A DNA stretch of 17,407 bases, from NCBI GenBank assembly GCA_030550695.1, contig JAUQOX010000032.1, positions 1 to 17,407 on the forward strand, written 5' to 3'. This document shows positions 7,283 to 15,185 of the stretch, in pieces; the first letter of the stretch is position 1, and each line of letters starts with the position of its first letter. The notes under the pieces were generated by a model, which made no database searches, was not told where the DNA came from, and saw nothing but the letters and a program-made list of their open reading frames with translations. The position numbers and the translations under genes were made by a program. The DNA is from Gemmatimonadota bacterium (GTDB taxonomy: Bacteria; Gemmatimonadota; Gemmatimonadetes; Longimicrobiales; Gaopeijiaceae).

Positions 7283-7302
7283 CCGACTTGGGTCGAAGTC
7301 GG
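7283..7302. promoter_or_regulatory. Palindrome upstream of the hsp20 sigma-54 promoter, possible activator site
   Basis: CCGACTT (7283-7289) and AAGTCGG (7296-7302) form a perfect 7-bp inverted repeat around a 6-base spacer. The centre is about 84 bp upstream of the predicted hsp20 start, where activators of sigma-54 promoters commonly bind. It could instead be a weak hairpin ending the amino-sugar operon, but no T-tract follows on the minus strand. Confidence 0.4.
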
Positions 7303-7375
7303 AATGGCGGAAGGCGGCGGGGCCGGCGGGCCAAGGCGGAAACCTGTCTGCCAGAGCGGCAGGGAGCTGTTGCGG

Positions 7376-8290
7376 CTACCGCGACCTTTTCGCCTCCTTC
7401 CACAAGGCCAGGGCCAGCCAGGCGGCCCCCAAGGCCGGCTCCCGGGGTCCGGGGTGCAATTCCCCCCCCACCTCCTGCACCACCGGAAGAAGCCAGGGCC
7501 GCAACGGTCCCCCTTCCCCCGCCAGCCCCCCGCCCAGGGCCACAGGGAAGGACGAACCCCACGGCTCCCACGCCCGCCCGGCCGCCTCCAGGTGGCGGCG
7601 GAGTTCCGCCACCCCCCCCTCCACAAGGCTCCGGGCCACCGGGTCGCCCTTCCCGGCGGCTTCCAGCACCCAGGGGGCCAGGGCGGCCACCTCGCCCCTG
7701 GACGCCCGGGCCACCCACGGGATCAGGCCCTGGCTGTCGGGCAATCCCAGCTGGGCCAGCAGGAGGGGAGAGAGGAGGGTGGGCGGACCCCGTCCGTCGG
7801 AGGCACGGGCTACCCGCCGGAGGGCCTCCAGGGCCAGCCAATAGCCGCTCCCTTCGTCCCCCAGAAGGCTCCCCCACCCCCCGATCCGGATCTCGCCACC
7901 CTCGGGATCCCGGCCCCACAGAATGGAGCCCGTACCTACCATCAAGAGAACCCCAGGGCCGGTGGCGAACACCTCGGCGTGGGCGGCTTCCACGTCCGTC
8001 CCCACCCGCACCCGCCCGGCCAGCCCCATCCCTTCCAGGACCTCCTCCACACTTCTTTGGGCCTCCCTTCGGCCCGCCCCCGCCAACCCCACCCAGAGGA
8101 CCGCCGCCGGCAGATCCGCCCCCGCCGCCCCCCGCACCGCCTCCGCCACGGCTTCTGCGGCCCGGCCAGGTTCCCGGGGGTCCACCCAGGCCGGCCGCCC
8201 CTCCCCCCTCCCCGCCACCTGCCCGTCCAGGGTGAGGACCACCACCCGGCACCCGCTCCCACCTCCATCCACACCCACCACCACACCCAT
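7376..8290 (-). CDS. BadF/BadG/BcrA/BcrD-type kinase, probable N-acetylglucosamine (or MurNAc) kinase
   Basis: A 304-aa ASKHA-fold sugar kinase. The N-terminal phosphate loop is GVDGGGSGCR (residues 6-15). LWVGLAGAGR, the second phosphate loop MVGTGS and the family signature GGWGSLLGDEGSGYWLALEAL follow, with a C-terminal ALGGGLAGEGG and a GAAWLAL helix. Members with this signature phosphorylate GlcNAc, GlcN or MurNAc at O6 or O1. The ATG at 8290 is chosen because GGAGGAGGGTGAGG precedes it and GVDGGG should be close to the N-terminus; a frame open to 8611 has no homologous residues. It begins 2 bp after the symporter stop, so the two are translationally coupled. As last gene of the operon it would trap the imported sugar as a phosphate. 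A small CTGCC/GGCAG hairpin (7348-7362) follows the stop. Confidence 0.88.
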   Translation of the reverse strand: MGVVVGVDGGGSGCRVVVLTLDGQVAGRGEGRPAWVDPREPGRAAEAVAEAVRGAAGADLPAAVLWVGLAGAGRREAQRSVEEVLEGMGLAGRVRVGTDVEAAHAEVFATGPGVLLMVGTGSILWGRDPEGGEIRIGGWGSLLGDEGSGYWLALEALRRVARASDGRGPPTLLSPLLLAQLGLPDSQGLIPWVARASRGEVAALAPWVLEAAGKGDPVARSLVEGGVAELRRHLEAAGRAWEPWGSSFPVALGGGLAGEGGPLRPWLLPVVQEVGGELHPGPREPALGAAWLALALWKEAKRSR

Positions 8291-8292
8291 CC

Positions 8293-9738
8293 TCACCCTC
8301 CTCCCCTCGCCGTGACCCGGCTCCAACCCCACCCCACAACGAAGGTGACCAGCGTGCCCACCAGGGCGAACCACGGCCACGCCAAGGCCTGGGGAGCCCA
8401 GCGCCAGAGCACCGTCACCACCCCGATCCCCACCGCCATCCCCCCGATGGCGCCCCCCTGGGTGGCCCTGGGGGACAAAACCCCCAGGGCAAAGGCCCCC
8501 AGCAGGCCGCCATAGACCACCGAGGCCACCCCCAAGGCCACCTCCACGGCCGACGTCCCCCGGCTCAGGGGGATGAAAAGGACGGCCCCGGCGGTGAGGA
8601 GCCCGGCCCACAGGAGGGTGAAGGCCTTGCCGGCCCGGAGGATGCGAGCCTCATCCCCTCGGGCGGCCCTGAGGGGTGCCCAAAAGTCGTAGGCCGAGGC
8701 CGAAGCCAGCGAGTTGATGGACGAGGAAAGGGACGACATAGCGGCGGCAAAGACGCCCGCCAACAGGAGACCACCCAGGCCGGGGGGCAGTTCCTCCACG
8801 ATGAAGAGGGCAAAGATCTCGTCGGAGCGGGAAAAGCTGCGTCCTTCGTAGAAGACCCACAGACCCAGACCGACGAGGAGGAACACCAGGAACTGCCCCA
8901 TCACGGCCAAGGCGCTCCCCACCAACGCCCTTTGGGCGTGGCGGAGGCTCCGGCACGTCAACAAGCGTTGCACGATAAGCTGGTCGGTCCCGTGGGAGGC
9001 CATGGTCAGGAACGCACCCCCCGCCAGACCCGCCCAGAACGTGTACGGCACGCTCGGTTGCCAACGGAAGTCGAAAACCTGGAGCTTCCCGGCCTGACCG
9101 GCCCGCTCCCAAACCTCGGCCCACCCCCCGGGGATGGCCAGCTCCAGGACCACCACCGCCGCTACGGCGCCCAAGAGGTAGAGGCCCATCTGGAGGGCAT
9201 CCACCCAGACCACGGCTCGAATCCCCCCCAGATAGGTGTACACCAGGGTCAGGGCGGCGATGACGGCAATGGAGAGGGGGTACGGCCAGCCGGTCATGAG
9301 GGCCAAGGGGATGGCCGTGGCGAAGAGCCGCACCGAGTCGGCCATGAGGCGGGTGATCATGAATACGCCCGAGGTGAAGCGCCGGGCTCCCATGCCGAAG
9401 CGCTTCTCGAGGAGGGCATAGGCCGTGGCCAGTTCCCCCCGGTAATAGGCGGGGAGGAGCACAGCCGCCACCACCACCCGGCCCACCAGATACCCCAGGG
9501 TGAGCTGCAGGAAGGCCAAGGAGCCCATGTAGGCCACCCCGGGGATGCTCAGGAAGGTGAGGGTGCTGGTCTCGGTGGCCACCACGGAGAGCATGACCGC
9601 CCCCCAGGGGAGTTCCCGGTTTCCCAGGAAGTAGTCGGTGCCCCCCTTTTGGCCCCGGCCCAGCCAGGCTCCCCAGAAGGTGACTCCCAGGAAATACGCG
9701 AAGAGGACCACGTAATCCAGGGACACCAAGGGGCTCAT
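8293..9738 (-). CDS. Sodium:solute symporter (SSS family), probable amino-sugar importer
   Basis: A 481-aa inner-membrane protein with roughly 13 hydrophobic segments. It opens with LDYVVLFAYFLGVTFWGAWLG and has the family-typical region SVVATETSTLTFLSIPGVAYMG. GGIRAVVWVDALQ and the SSLSSSINSLASASAYDFW segment, where SSS proteins place Na2-site Ser/Thr residues, follow. It should couple Na+ entry to uptake of a small solute. The family does not fix the substrate; the operon suggests GlcNAc, MurNAc or a related amino sugar. SSS-type transporters occur with amino-sugar kinases in Bacteroidota and sialic-acid clusters. Its ATG overlaps the upstream stop as ATGA (9735-9738), and its own stop lies 2 bp before the kinase ATG. 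Confidence 0.93.
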   Translation of the reverse strand: MSPLVSLDYVVLFAYFLGVTFWGAWLGRGQKGGTDYFLGNRELPWGAVMLSVVATETSTLTFLSIPGVAYMGSLAFLQLTLGYLVGRVVVAAVLLPAYYRGELATAYALLEKRFGMGARRFTSGVFMITRLMADSVRLFATAIPLALMTGWPYPLSIAVIAALTLVYTYLGGIRAVVWVDALQMGLYLLGAVAAVVVLELAIPGGWAEVWERAGQAGKLQVFDFRWQPSVPYTFWAGLAGGAFLTMASHGTDQLIVQRLLTCRSLRHAQRALVGSALAVMGQFLVFLLVGLGLWVFYEGRSFSRSDEIFALFIVEELPPGLGGLLLAGVFAAAMSSLSSSINSLASASAYDFWAPLRAARGDEARILRAGKAFTLLWAGLLTAGAVLFIPLSRGTSAVEVALGVASVVYGGLLGAFALGVLSPRATQGGAIGGMAVGIGVVTVLWRWAPQALAWPWFALVGTLVTFVVGWGWSRVTARGGG

Positions 9739-11630
9739 GTGCCGCCCCCCAGGGACGCGGTAGGCACGCCGGAGGGCTCAACCCTCCTTCCGCCCTGTTC
9801 CACCACGTAGGCCTCCATGGCGTAGTAGGCCGGCAGACCCAAGCGGGCCAAGAGGTCGGCCGTTCCCCGGTTCCGATCCTCGGTGCGTTCCCAGAATTCT
9901 CTTTCGTCGGGGCCCGGGAAGGGGGCCTTGTCCTTTTGCGACTGATGCTTGAAGATGGCCAAGATCTTGCGACGGAGTTCCCCTTCCGAAAGGGGCACCA
10001 ACACGGTAGCTTCGGCCACCGACCACTCCTGCCAAGCCCCACGGTACAGCCAAAGCTCGGGTTCCGGTCCACGGTAGGCGGCCAAGGCCTTCCTCACCGC
10101 CGCCAGGCACATCCGATGGGTACCGTGGGGATCCGACAGATCACCTGCGGCGAAGACGATCTCCGGGCGGGTCTCTTCGAGGACCCGCAAGGTAATCTCC
10201 ACATCCGCCGGCCCGATGGGATCCTTCCTCACCTTGCCCGTCTGATAGAAGGGGAGGTTCAGGAACCGTGCGGTATCGGCCCCCAGTCCCACGCTCTCCA
10301 GGGCCGAGACCGCTTCCACCTCCCGGATGACCCGCTTGAGGTTCTGGACCTCGGGCAGGTCCACCTCCCCGGGCTTCTTGCGGGCCAGAGCCTCGCGGAT
10401 CCTCTGCACGGTATCCCGAACATCGCCGGTATCTCCCCCCAATACCGCCTCGCCCCGCTCCAGGAAATCCAGATAGCGGCGCACCTCGTGATCGAACACG
10501 GCGATATTCCCCGAGGTCTGGTACGCCACCGTGATCCGGTTCCCGTTCTCCACCAGTTTGCGAAGGATCCCCCCCATGGAGATCACGTCGTCGTCGGGGT
10601 GAGGACTGAAGACCAGGACTCTGCGCCCCGAGGGAAGCTTGCTCTTGCCCCGGATCTTGGAGATGAGCCGGTTGAAGACCTCTCCGTTGATGGGGCCCGC
10701 GGACCCGTAGCGGGCCACCAGGGAGCTCAGGTGGTGATCCCGGTAGTCCCGGGTGGACAGCCGCAAGATGGACTTGCCCACCCGCAGGCTCAGCCAGATC
10801 ACGGCTTCGGTCTCCAGGGCCGGATTCCAGCTCACCTCACCCAACAACCACGGCGTGGCCACCCGGGTCAGCTCAGAGGCCGCGGCCCGGTCCAGGTACA
10901 CGGTGACCGCCGGGTGGGTCTGGAGGTAGGTGGCGGCCACGTCGGGGTGGATGTCGCCCTCCACGGCCCTTTTCACGATGGCGGCCTTGTGCTCGCCGGT
11001 GGCGATGAGGACGATCTCCCTGGCCTCCAGGATGGTGGAGATCCCCATGGTGATGGCCTCCAGGGGGACGTTCTCCTCGCCGAAGAAGTCCGCTGCCGCG
11101 TCGGCCCGGGTGATGGCGTCCAGGAACACCAGGTGGGTGCGGGAATGGCGGGGGGTGCCGGGCTCGTTGAACCCGATGTGCCCTGAGCGGCCGATTCCCA
11201 GGAGAAGGAAGTCTATGCCCCCCGCCGCCCGAATGGCCTCCTCGTAGGCGGCGCAGTGGGCAGGGACCTCGGCCCTGGGCACCGTGCCGTCCGGGATGTG
11301 GACGTTCTCGGGGGGGATGTTCACATGGTCGAAAAGGTTCTCCCACATGAACCGCACGTAGCTCTGGGGGCTCTGGGGGTCCATGGGGTAGTACTCGTCC
11401 AGATTGAACGTCACCACGCGGGAGAAGTCCAGGCCCTCTTCGCGATGCATGCGGATCAGCTCCCGATACACCCCGATGGGGGTGGATCCGGTGGCGAGGC
11501 CCAAAACCGCAGTCTGCCCCCGGGCATTCTTCTCCCGGATGAGGTCGGCGATCCGTCGGGCCACCAGACAGGACAAGACCTCGTGGTCGTCCTGGACGAC
11601 CACGGGCAAACGCTCTTTGCTCTCCAGCAT
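9735..11630 (-). CDS. nagB: NagB-like glucosamine-6-phosphate deaminase domain fused to PIG-L/LmbE deacetylase domain
   Basis: This 631-aa fusion has two enzyme domains. Residues 10-270 match NagB: GLATGSTP (44-51), NLDEYY (76-81), HIGFNEPG and an ATYLQTH segment. Where E. coli NagB has GVGNDGH, this protein has GIGRSGH (145-151), so the Asp at E. coli position 141 is Ser149, while the His and Glu are kept. Residues 335-600 match the zinc-dependent PIG-L/LmbE deacetylases: SPHPDDD (342-348) and DPHGTH (500-505). The same architecture is known in Bacteroidota as deaminase-like proteins. A plausible role is GlcNAc-6-P deacetylation plus conversion of GlcN-6-P to fructose-6-P in the cytoplasm, replacing a separate NagA, but the missing Asp makes this uncertain. 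The ATG at 11630 has GAGGA 6 nt upstream. The upstream gene ends 15 bp before it. Confidence 0.92.
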   Translation of the reverse strand: MLESKERLPVVVQDDHEVLSCLVARRIADLIREKNARGQTAVLGLATGSTPIGVYRELIRMHREEGLDFSRVVTFNLDEYYPMDPQSPQSYVRFMWENLFDHVNIPPENVHIPDGTVPRAEVPAHCAAYEEAIRAAGGIDFLLLGIGRSGHIGFNEPGTPRHSRTHLVFLDAITRADAAADFFGEENVPLEAITMGISTILEAREIVLIATGEHKAAIVKRAVEGDIHPDVAATYLQTHPAVTVYLDRAAASELTRVATPWLLGEVSWNPALETEAVIWLSLRVGKSILRLSTRDYRDHHLSSLVARYGSAGPINGEVFNRLISKIRGKSKLPSGRRVLVFSPHPDDDVISMGGILRKLVENGNRITVAYQTSGNIAVFDHEVRRYLDFLERGEAVLGGDTGDVRDTVQRIREALARKKPGEVDLPEVQNLKRVIREVEAVSALESVGLGADTARFLNLPFYQTGKVRKDPIGPADVEITLRVLEETRPEIVFAAGDLSDPHGTHRMCLAAVRKALAAYRGPEPELWLYRGAWQEWSVAEATVLVPLSEGELRRKILAIFKHQSQKDKAPFPGPDEREFWERTEDRNRGTADLLARLGLPAYYAMEAYVVEQGGRRVEPSGVPTASLGGGT

Positions 11631-11645
11631 GGCAGATCCTCAGGG

Positions 11646-14600
11646 TTACCGGCGTGCGGAGGAAGGGGCATCGCGCTCCCGCCGAAAAACCGGCCGGTCG
11701 GTCACGGACAGGGCTACGGCATCGTGGACGGCCCGCCGCAAGGACACGTGCTTCTGGTTCTCCCGGGTGGGGTTGGTCCTGGAGGTTAGGAGGACCACGA
11801 AGAGGTCCAACTCCGGATCGATCCAGACGGAGGTGCCGGTGAATCCGGTGTGGCCGAAGGCCCGGGAGGAGAGGTAGTCCCCCGCGGAAGACATCCCGGA
11901 AGGCGTATCCCAGCCCAGGGCCCTGGAGGAAGAAGCGTCGTGGCGACGCGTGAACAGCTCCACCGTGGCCGCCTCCACCAGGCGGACCGCCTCCGGCCGA
12001 GGCCGGGAACAGGGCACACCGCTCCCCGCCTCGCCCGTGCAGGGCGCCACAGTTCCCCCGCTCAAGAAAAGCTGGGCCAGCACCGCCAGATCCCGGGCCG
12101 AGGAAAAGAGGCCCGCATGGCCCGCCACGCCCCCCATGGCGTAGGCGTTCTCATCGTGGACCGCTCCGTGGACCTGCATCCTCCGCCAGGTGGTGTCCCG
12201 CTCCGTGGGCGCGATACGGGGCAGCAGGTCGGAGGGAGGGGCGAAGCCGGTATCCTCCAGGCCCAAGGGGTCCCACACCCTCTCCTGAAGGAAGCGATCC
12301 AAAGGCTTGCCTGTAAGCTCCTCCATGAGGAAGGCCAGGGTCATCATGCCGAGGTCGGAATAGACCGTGGAATCCCCCGGGTTGTAGTCCAGGGGAAGAT
12401 CCCCGATGGCCTTTCGGTAGGCCTCCCTTCCCGCCATGTCCCGGAAGAAGGTCCGGAAGGGAGGAAGTCCTGCCCGGTGGAGCAGGAGGTGGCGCACCGT
12501 CACCCGGCTCTTTCTGGGGTCTCCTCCGCCCCACCAGGGCAGGACCTCGACCACCCGCCGATCCAGATCCAAGACCCCTTCCTCCACCAGAAGCATCGCC
12601 GCCGTGGTGGTGGCGGCCACTTTGGTGACCGAGGCGAGGTCCCAAAGACTGGCGGGGGTGGCGGGGGGGGCGTCGTCCGGGCCGGCCCCCCCCCGCCCCC
12701 CCGGGGGGGGGGCGCCCCCTTGGGCCCCCCCGGCCCGGCCCCACCCCCGGGGGGGGGGGGCGGGGGGCGCGTCGTCCCGCCAGTCCAGTTTGCCGTAGCC
12801 CCGCAACCGCACCAACCGCCCGTGGCGACCCACCGCCAGGGCTGCCCCCGGCGACGCGGAGTCCGCCAGGGCGGCAAGGAGGAGGGAGTCCACCCGGGCC
12901 AGACGAGCGGCCTCCATCCCCACCCCCGAGGGATCCACCTCCAAGGGGGAGGCCGTCATGCCCCCCACCTGCTGGCACAGGGCCGCCCAGGAGACCCCTT
13001 CCGTCAGACGAAGACACTGGGCCCGGGATTCTTCCGGTCGGGTGGCATAGGGGTCTCGGGACGGCGCCACCGGGGTTCGGGGATCCGTAGGGACCCCGCC
13101 TCCCTCGGGGGCCGCCGCCACCCGGGCCGGCGCCCATCCCGGCGCCGGTCCCCTACCCCCCTCCGCCTCCCGCTCCAGGCCTTCCCCCGCCCGATGGAAG
13201 GGAGGCAAGGAAATGGGAAGCCGTCCCGTCACGGGGATTTCCCCCAGGAGGGCCCGGGCCGCGGCCCGCTGGGACACCTCCTGGGGGCCCCAGGCCAACA
13301 GGTAGGTGCCCACCGAGGGAAAGGCGCTCAGCAGATAGGGGTTCCCGAAGGAGACCACCACGGTGGGGCGCCGGCCCGCCGTCTCCTCCACCCAGCGGGC
13401 CAGGGGTTCCACCACCGCCACCTCCCCGGCCCCCGACCGGGGAGGCACGAAGATGCTCACCACCACCAGGGTAGCCGAGGCCGCCACCCTGGCCAGCTCC
13501 TCGTAGGCCGACGGGGGGCTTTCCGGGGTGAACCGAAGGGTCCGAAAGCGAAGGAACGCCCCACCCAGGGCCGCCGCCAGCGCCCGGCCGGCCACCAGGT
13601 CGTCCGCCCGGGCATAGACCACCTGGAGCACGTCGGGGTAGCGCCGAACCTCCAGGGGCAGAAGTCTTTCCCGATCCCGAGGAAGGGTAAGGGAGCGGGC
13701 CGCGGCCAGCTCGGCGAAGTCCGTGTGGGCTCGGATCCCCACCCGATGGTGGATCTTCTCCAGATCCACCCGTCGCACCTGATGGAGCCCCACCCGGGCC
13801 TTGGCCTCCAGGACTCTGCGGGCCGACACCCAGATGCGCTCCCGGGAAAGACGACCCGAAGCCACGGCAGCCTCCACCGCCCTGGCCGTCTCCCGGACAT
13901 CCCCAGGAGCCAACAGAATATCCGCGCCAGCCTCAAGGGCCAACACCGCCGCCTCACCAGCCCCGTAGTGGTCTGCAATGGCCCGCATGCTCAGGGCGTC
14001 GGTAAGGATGATTCCCCCGAAACCCATGCGGCGGCGGAGGAGCTCGGTGAGGAAAAAGGCCGAGAGGGTGGCAGGCGGTCCCTCGGGCCCCAATAGGCGG
14101 GGCACGGCCACATGCGCCGTCATGATGGCGTCCACCCCGGCCTCTACGGCCCGCCGGAAGGGGACCAACTCCACGGCTTCCAAACGTTCCATATCCGCAT
14201 CCACCACGGGAAGCTCCACGTGCGAATCGCTGCGAGTATCGCCGTGCCCGGGGAAGTGTTTGGCCGTGGTGAGGACACCGCCCTCCCGGGCTCCTGCCAG
14301 ATAGGCCACACCCAACCGGGCCACCAGGAGGGGGTCCTCTCCGAAGGAGCGGGTGTTGATGATGGGGTTGGCGGGATTGGAGTTCACATCCAGGACGGGG
14401 GCGAAGTTCAGATGCACCCCTACAGCCCTGGCCTCCAGGGCCGTGATCCGGCCGTATTCCCGGGCAAAGGACTCCTCGCCGATGGCCCCGAAAGCCATGG
14501 TGGGGGGAAAGGCCGTGCCTCCCCCTTGGGGGAGAAGGCTCGGGAGGGCATAAACGTGGTTGATCCGCATCCCCGGGCCCCCGCTTTCGAAGTCGGAGGC

Positions 14601-15185
14601 CACGAGCAGGGGAATCCGCGCCCGATCCTGGAGAAGGTTCAGCTTGGCCCCGTAGGAATGGGGCAGACCGATGCTGATGACCACTCCCCCGATGAGCCCT
14701 TCCTCGACGTAGCCCAGAAACTCCTCCATTTCCGGGCCGTCGGCCGCAGCATAGGCGCCGCTCATCCAAGGCATGATGAGCTGGCCCACGGCCTCCCGGA
14801 CCGACAACGAGGCGAGCGTCCTTTCCACCCAGGCGCGGCCTTCGGGGTCCGGCTCGGGAAGGAGCAGGGGGACCTGGCCTGCGCTCACCTCCCGCGGGGG
14901 CGAGGGCACCACCCCGCCGGGGGTCCGGGGGACACAGGAGGCCAGCCCGAGGGCCCCCAGGCCCAGCCACAGGCAGAGTCTCCCCCCCCTGCCGCTCCCC
15001 TTCCACCGCCGACTCGTCCGGCCCCTCGCCAGCTTTGCGGCCCGCGGGCGGGCCCACCCGTCACCGGGGCAAGCCAGAGCCCGACCTTGGCGGAGCCTTC
15101 CTCCGGCATCCCTGCCCTTCCCCTGGCCGAGCCGCCCCTTGCTCGGGCGGCTCTCAGACCCCGGGACCCCGAACCTCGCTGTCAT
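11646..15185 (-). CDS. Lipoprotein fusion: GH3 beta-N-acetylglucosaminidase (NagZ-like) plus beta-lactamase-type serine hydrolase
   Basis: A 1179-aa envelope enzyme. A basic N-region of about 65 residues precedes a hydrophobic segment and lipobox LASC (Cys84). The GH3 catalytic domain (about 115-460) holds the GlcNAcase signature KHFPGHGDTRSDSH (309-322) with its Asp-His pair and the nucleophile Asp396 in LTDALSM. A GH3 C-terminal domain runs to about 665. After a Pro/Gly linker comes a class C beta-lactamase/PBP4*-like domain with SVTK (852-855), YSD (942-944) and HTG (1112-1114). NagZ enzymes remove GlcNAc from peptidoglycan or muropeptides; the serine hydrolase could act on D-amino acid bonds or esters. 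A low-complexity insertion lies at 804-842. The ATG at 15185 overlaps the upstream stop (ATGA) with GGGGGGAG 7 nt before it. There is no nearer standard start to the signal peptide. Confidence 0.9.
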   Translation of the reverse strand: MTARFGVPGSESRPSKGRLGQGKGRDAGGRLRQGRALACPGDGWARPRAAKLARGRTSRRWKGSGRGGRLCLWLGLGALGLASCVPRTPGGVVPSPPREVSAGQVPLLLPEPDPEGRAWVERTLASLSVREAVGQLIMPWMSGAYAAADGPEMEEFLGYVEEGLIGGVVISIGLPHSYGAKLNLLQDRARIPLLVASDFESGGPGMRINHVYALPSLLPQGGGTAFPPTMAFGAIGEESFAREYGRITALEARAVGVHLNFAPVLDVNSNPANPIINTRSFGEDPLLVARLGVAYLAGAREGGVLTTAKHFPGHGDTRSDSHVELPVVDADMERLEAVELVPFRRAVEAGVDAIMTAHVAVPRLLGPEGPPATLSAFFLTELLRRRMGFGGIILTDALSMRAIADHYGAGEAAVLALEAGADILLAPGDVRETARAVEAAVASGRLSRERIWVSARRVLEAKARVGLHQVRRVDLEKIHHRVGIRAHTDFAELAAARSLTLPRDRERLLPLEVRRYPDVLQVVYARADDLVAGRALAAALGGAFLRFRTLRFTPESPPSAYEELARVAASATLVVVSIFVPPRSGAGEVAVVEPLARWVEETAGRRPTVVVSFGNPYLLSAFPSVGTYLLAWGPQEVSQRAAARALLGEIPVTGRLPISLPPFHRAGEGLEREAEGGRGPAPGWAPARVAAAPEGGGVPTDPRTPVAPSRDPYATRPEESRAQCLRLTEGVSWAALCQQVGGMTASPLEVDPSGVGMEAARLARVDSLLLAALADSASPGAALAVGRHGRLVRLRGYGKLDWRDDAPPAPPPRGWGRAGGAQGGAPPPGGRGGAGPDDAPPATPASLWDLASVTKVAATTTAAMLLVEEGVLDLDRRVVEVLPWWGGGDPRKSRVTVRHLLLHRAGLPPFRTFFRDMAGREAYRKAIGDLPLDYNPGDSTVYSDLGMMTLAFLMEELTGKPLDRFLQERVWDPLGLEDTGFAPPSDLLPRIAPTERDTTWRRMQVHGAVHDENAYAMGGVAGHAGLFSSARDLAVLAQLFLSGGTVAPCTGEAGSGVPCSRPRPEAVRLVEAATVELFTRRHDASSSRALGWDTPSGMSSAGDYLSSRAFGHTGFTGTSVWIDPELDLFVVLLTSRTNPTRENQKHVSLRRAVHDAVALSVTDRPVFRRERDAPSSARR
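12660..12780. repeat. G/C homopolymer tract: 99-bp in-frame insertion bracketed by direct repeats
   Basis: Within 110 bp lie runs of G8 (12663-12670), C9 (12686-12694), C7 (12696-12702), G10 (12703-12712), C7 (12725-12731) and G12 (12749-12760). CGTCGTCC occurs at 12671-12678 and again at 12770-12777, exactly 99 bp (33 codons) apart. On the coding strand each copy begins DDAPPA, at residues 804 and 837. Removing one unit would leave a normal-length loop before SVTK. The tract can form stable hairpins or G-quadruplexes and is prone to assembly error, but the frame is kept on both sides. Confidence 0.8.

Noticed and set aside
8291..8611. Longer kinase from 8611
   Set aside because: It would overlap the symporter by over 300 bp and put the phosphate loop more than 100 residues into the protein.
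11646..13000. A beta-lactamase resistance gene
   Set aside because: The serine-hydrolase domain has YSD and HTG and is fused to a NagZ-like glycosidase; this fits cell-wall hydrolases or esterases better than a drug-resistance enzyme.
11850..14096. 748-codon plus-strand open frame opposite the GH3-serine hydrolase gene
   Set aside because: It is antisense to clear catalytic motifs, is low-complexity and has no domain.
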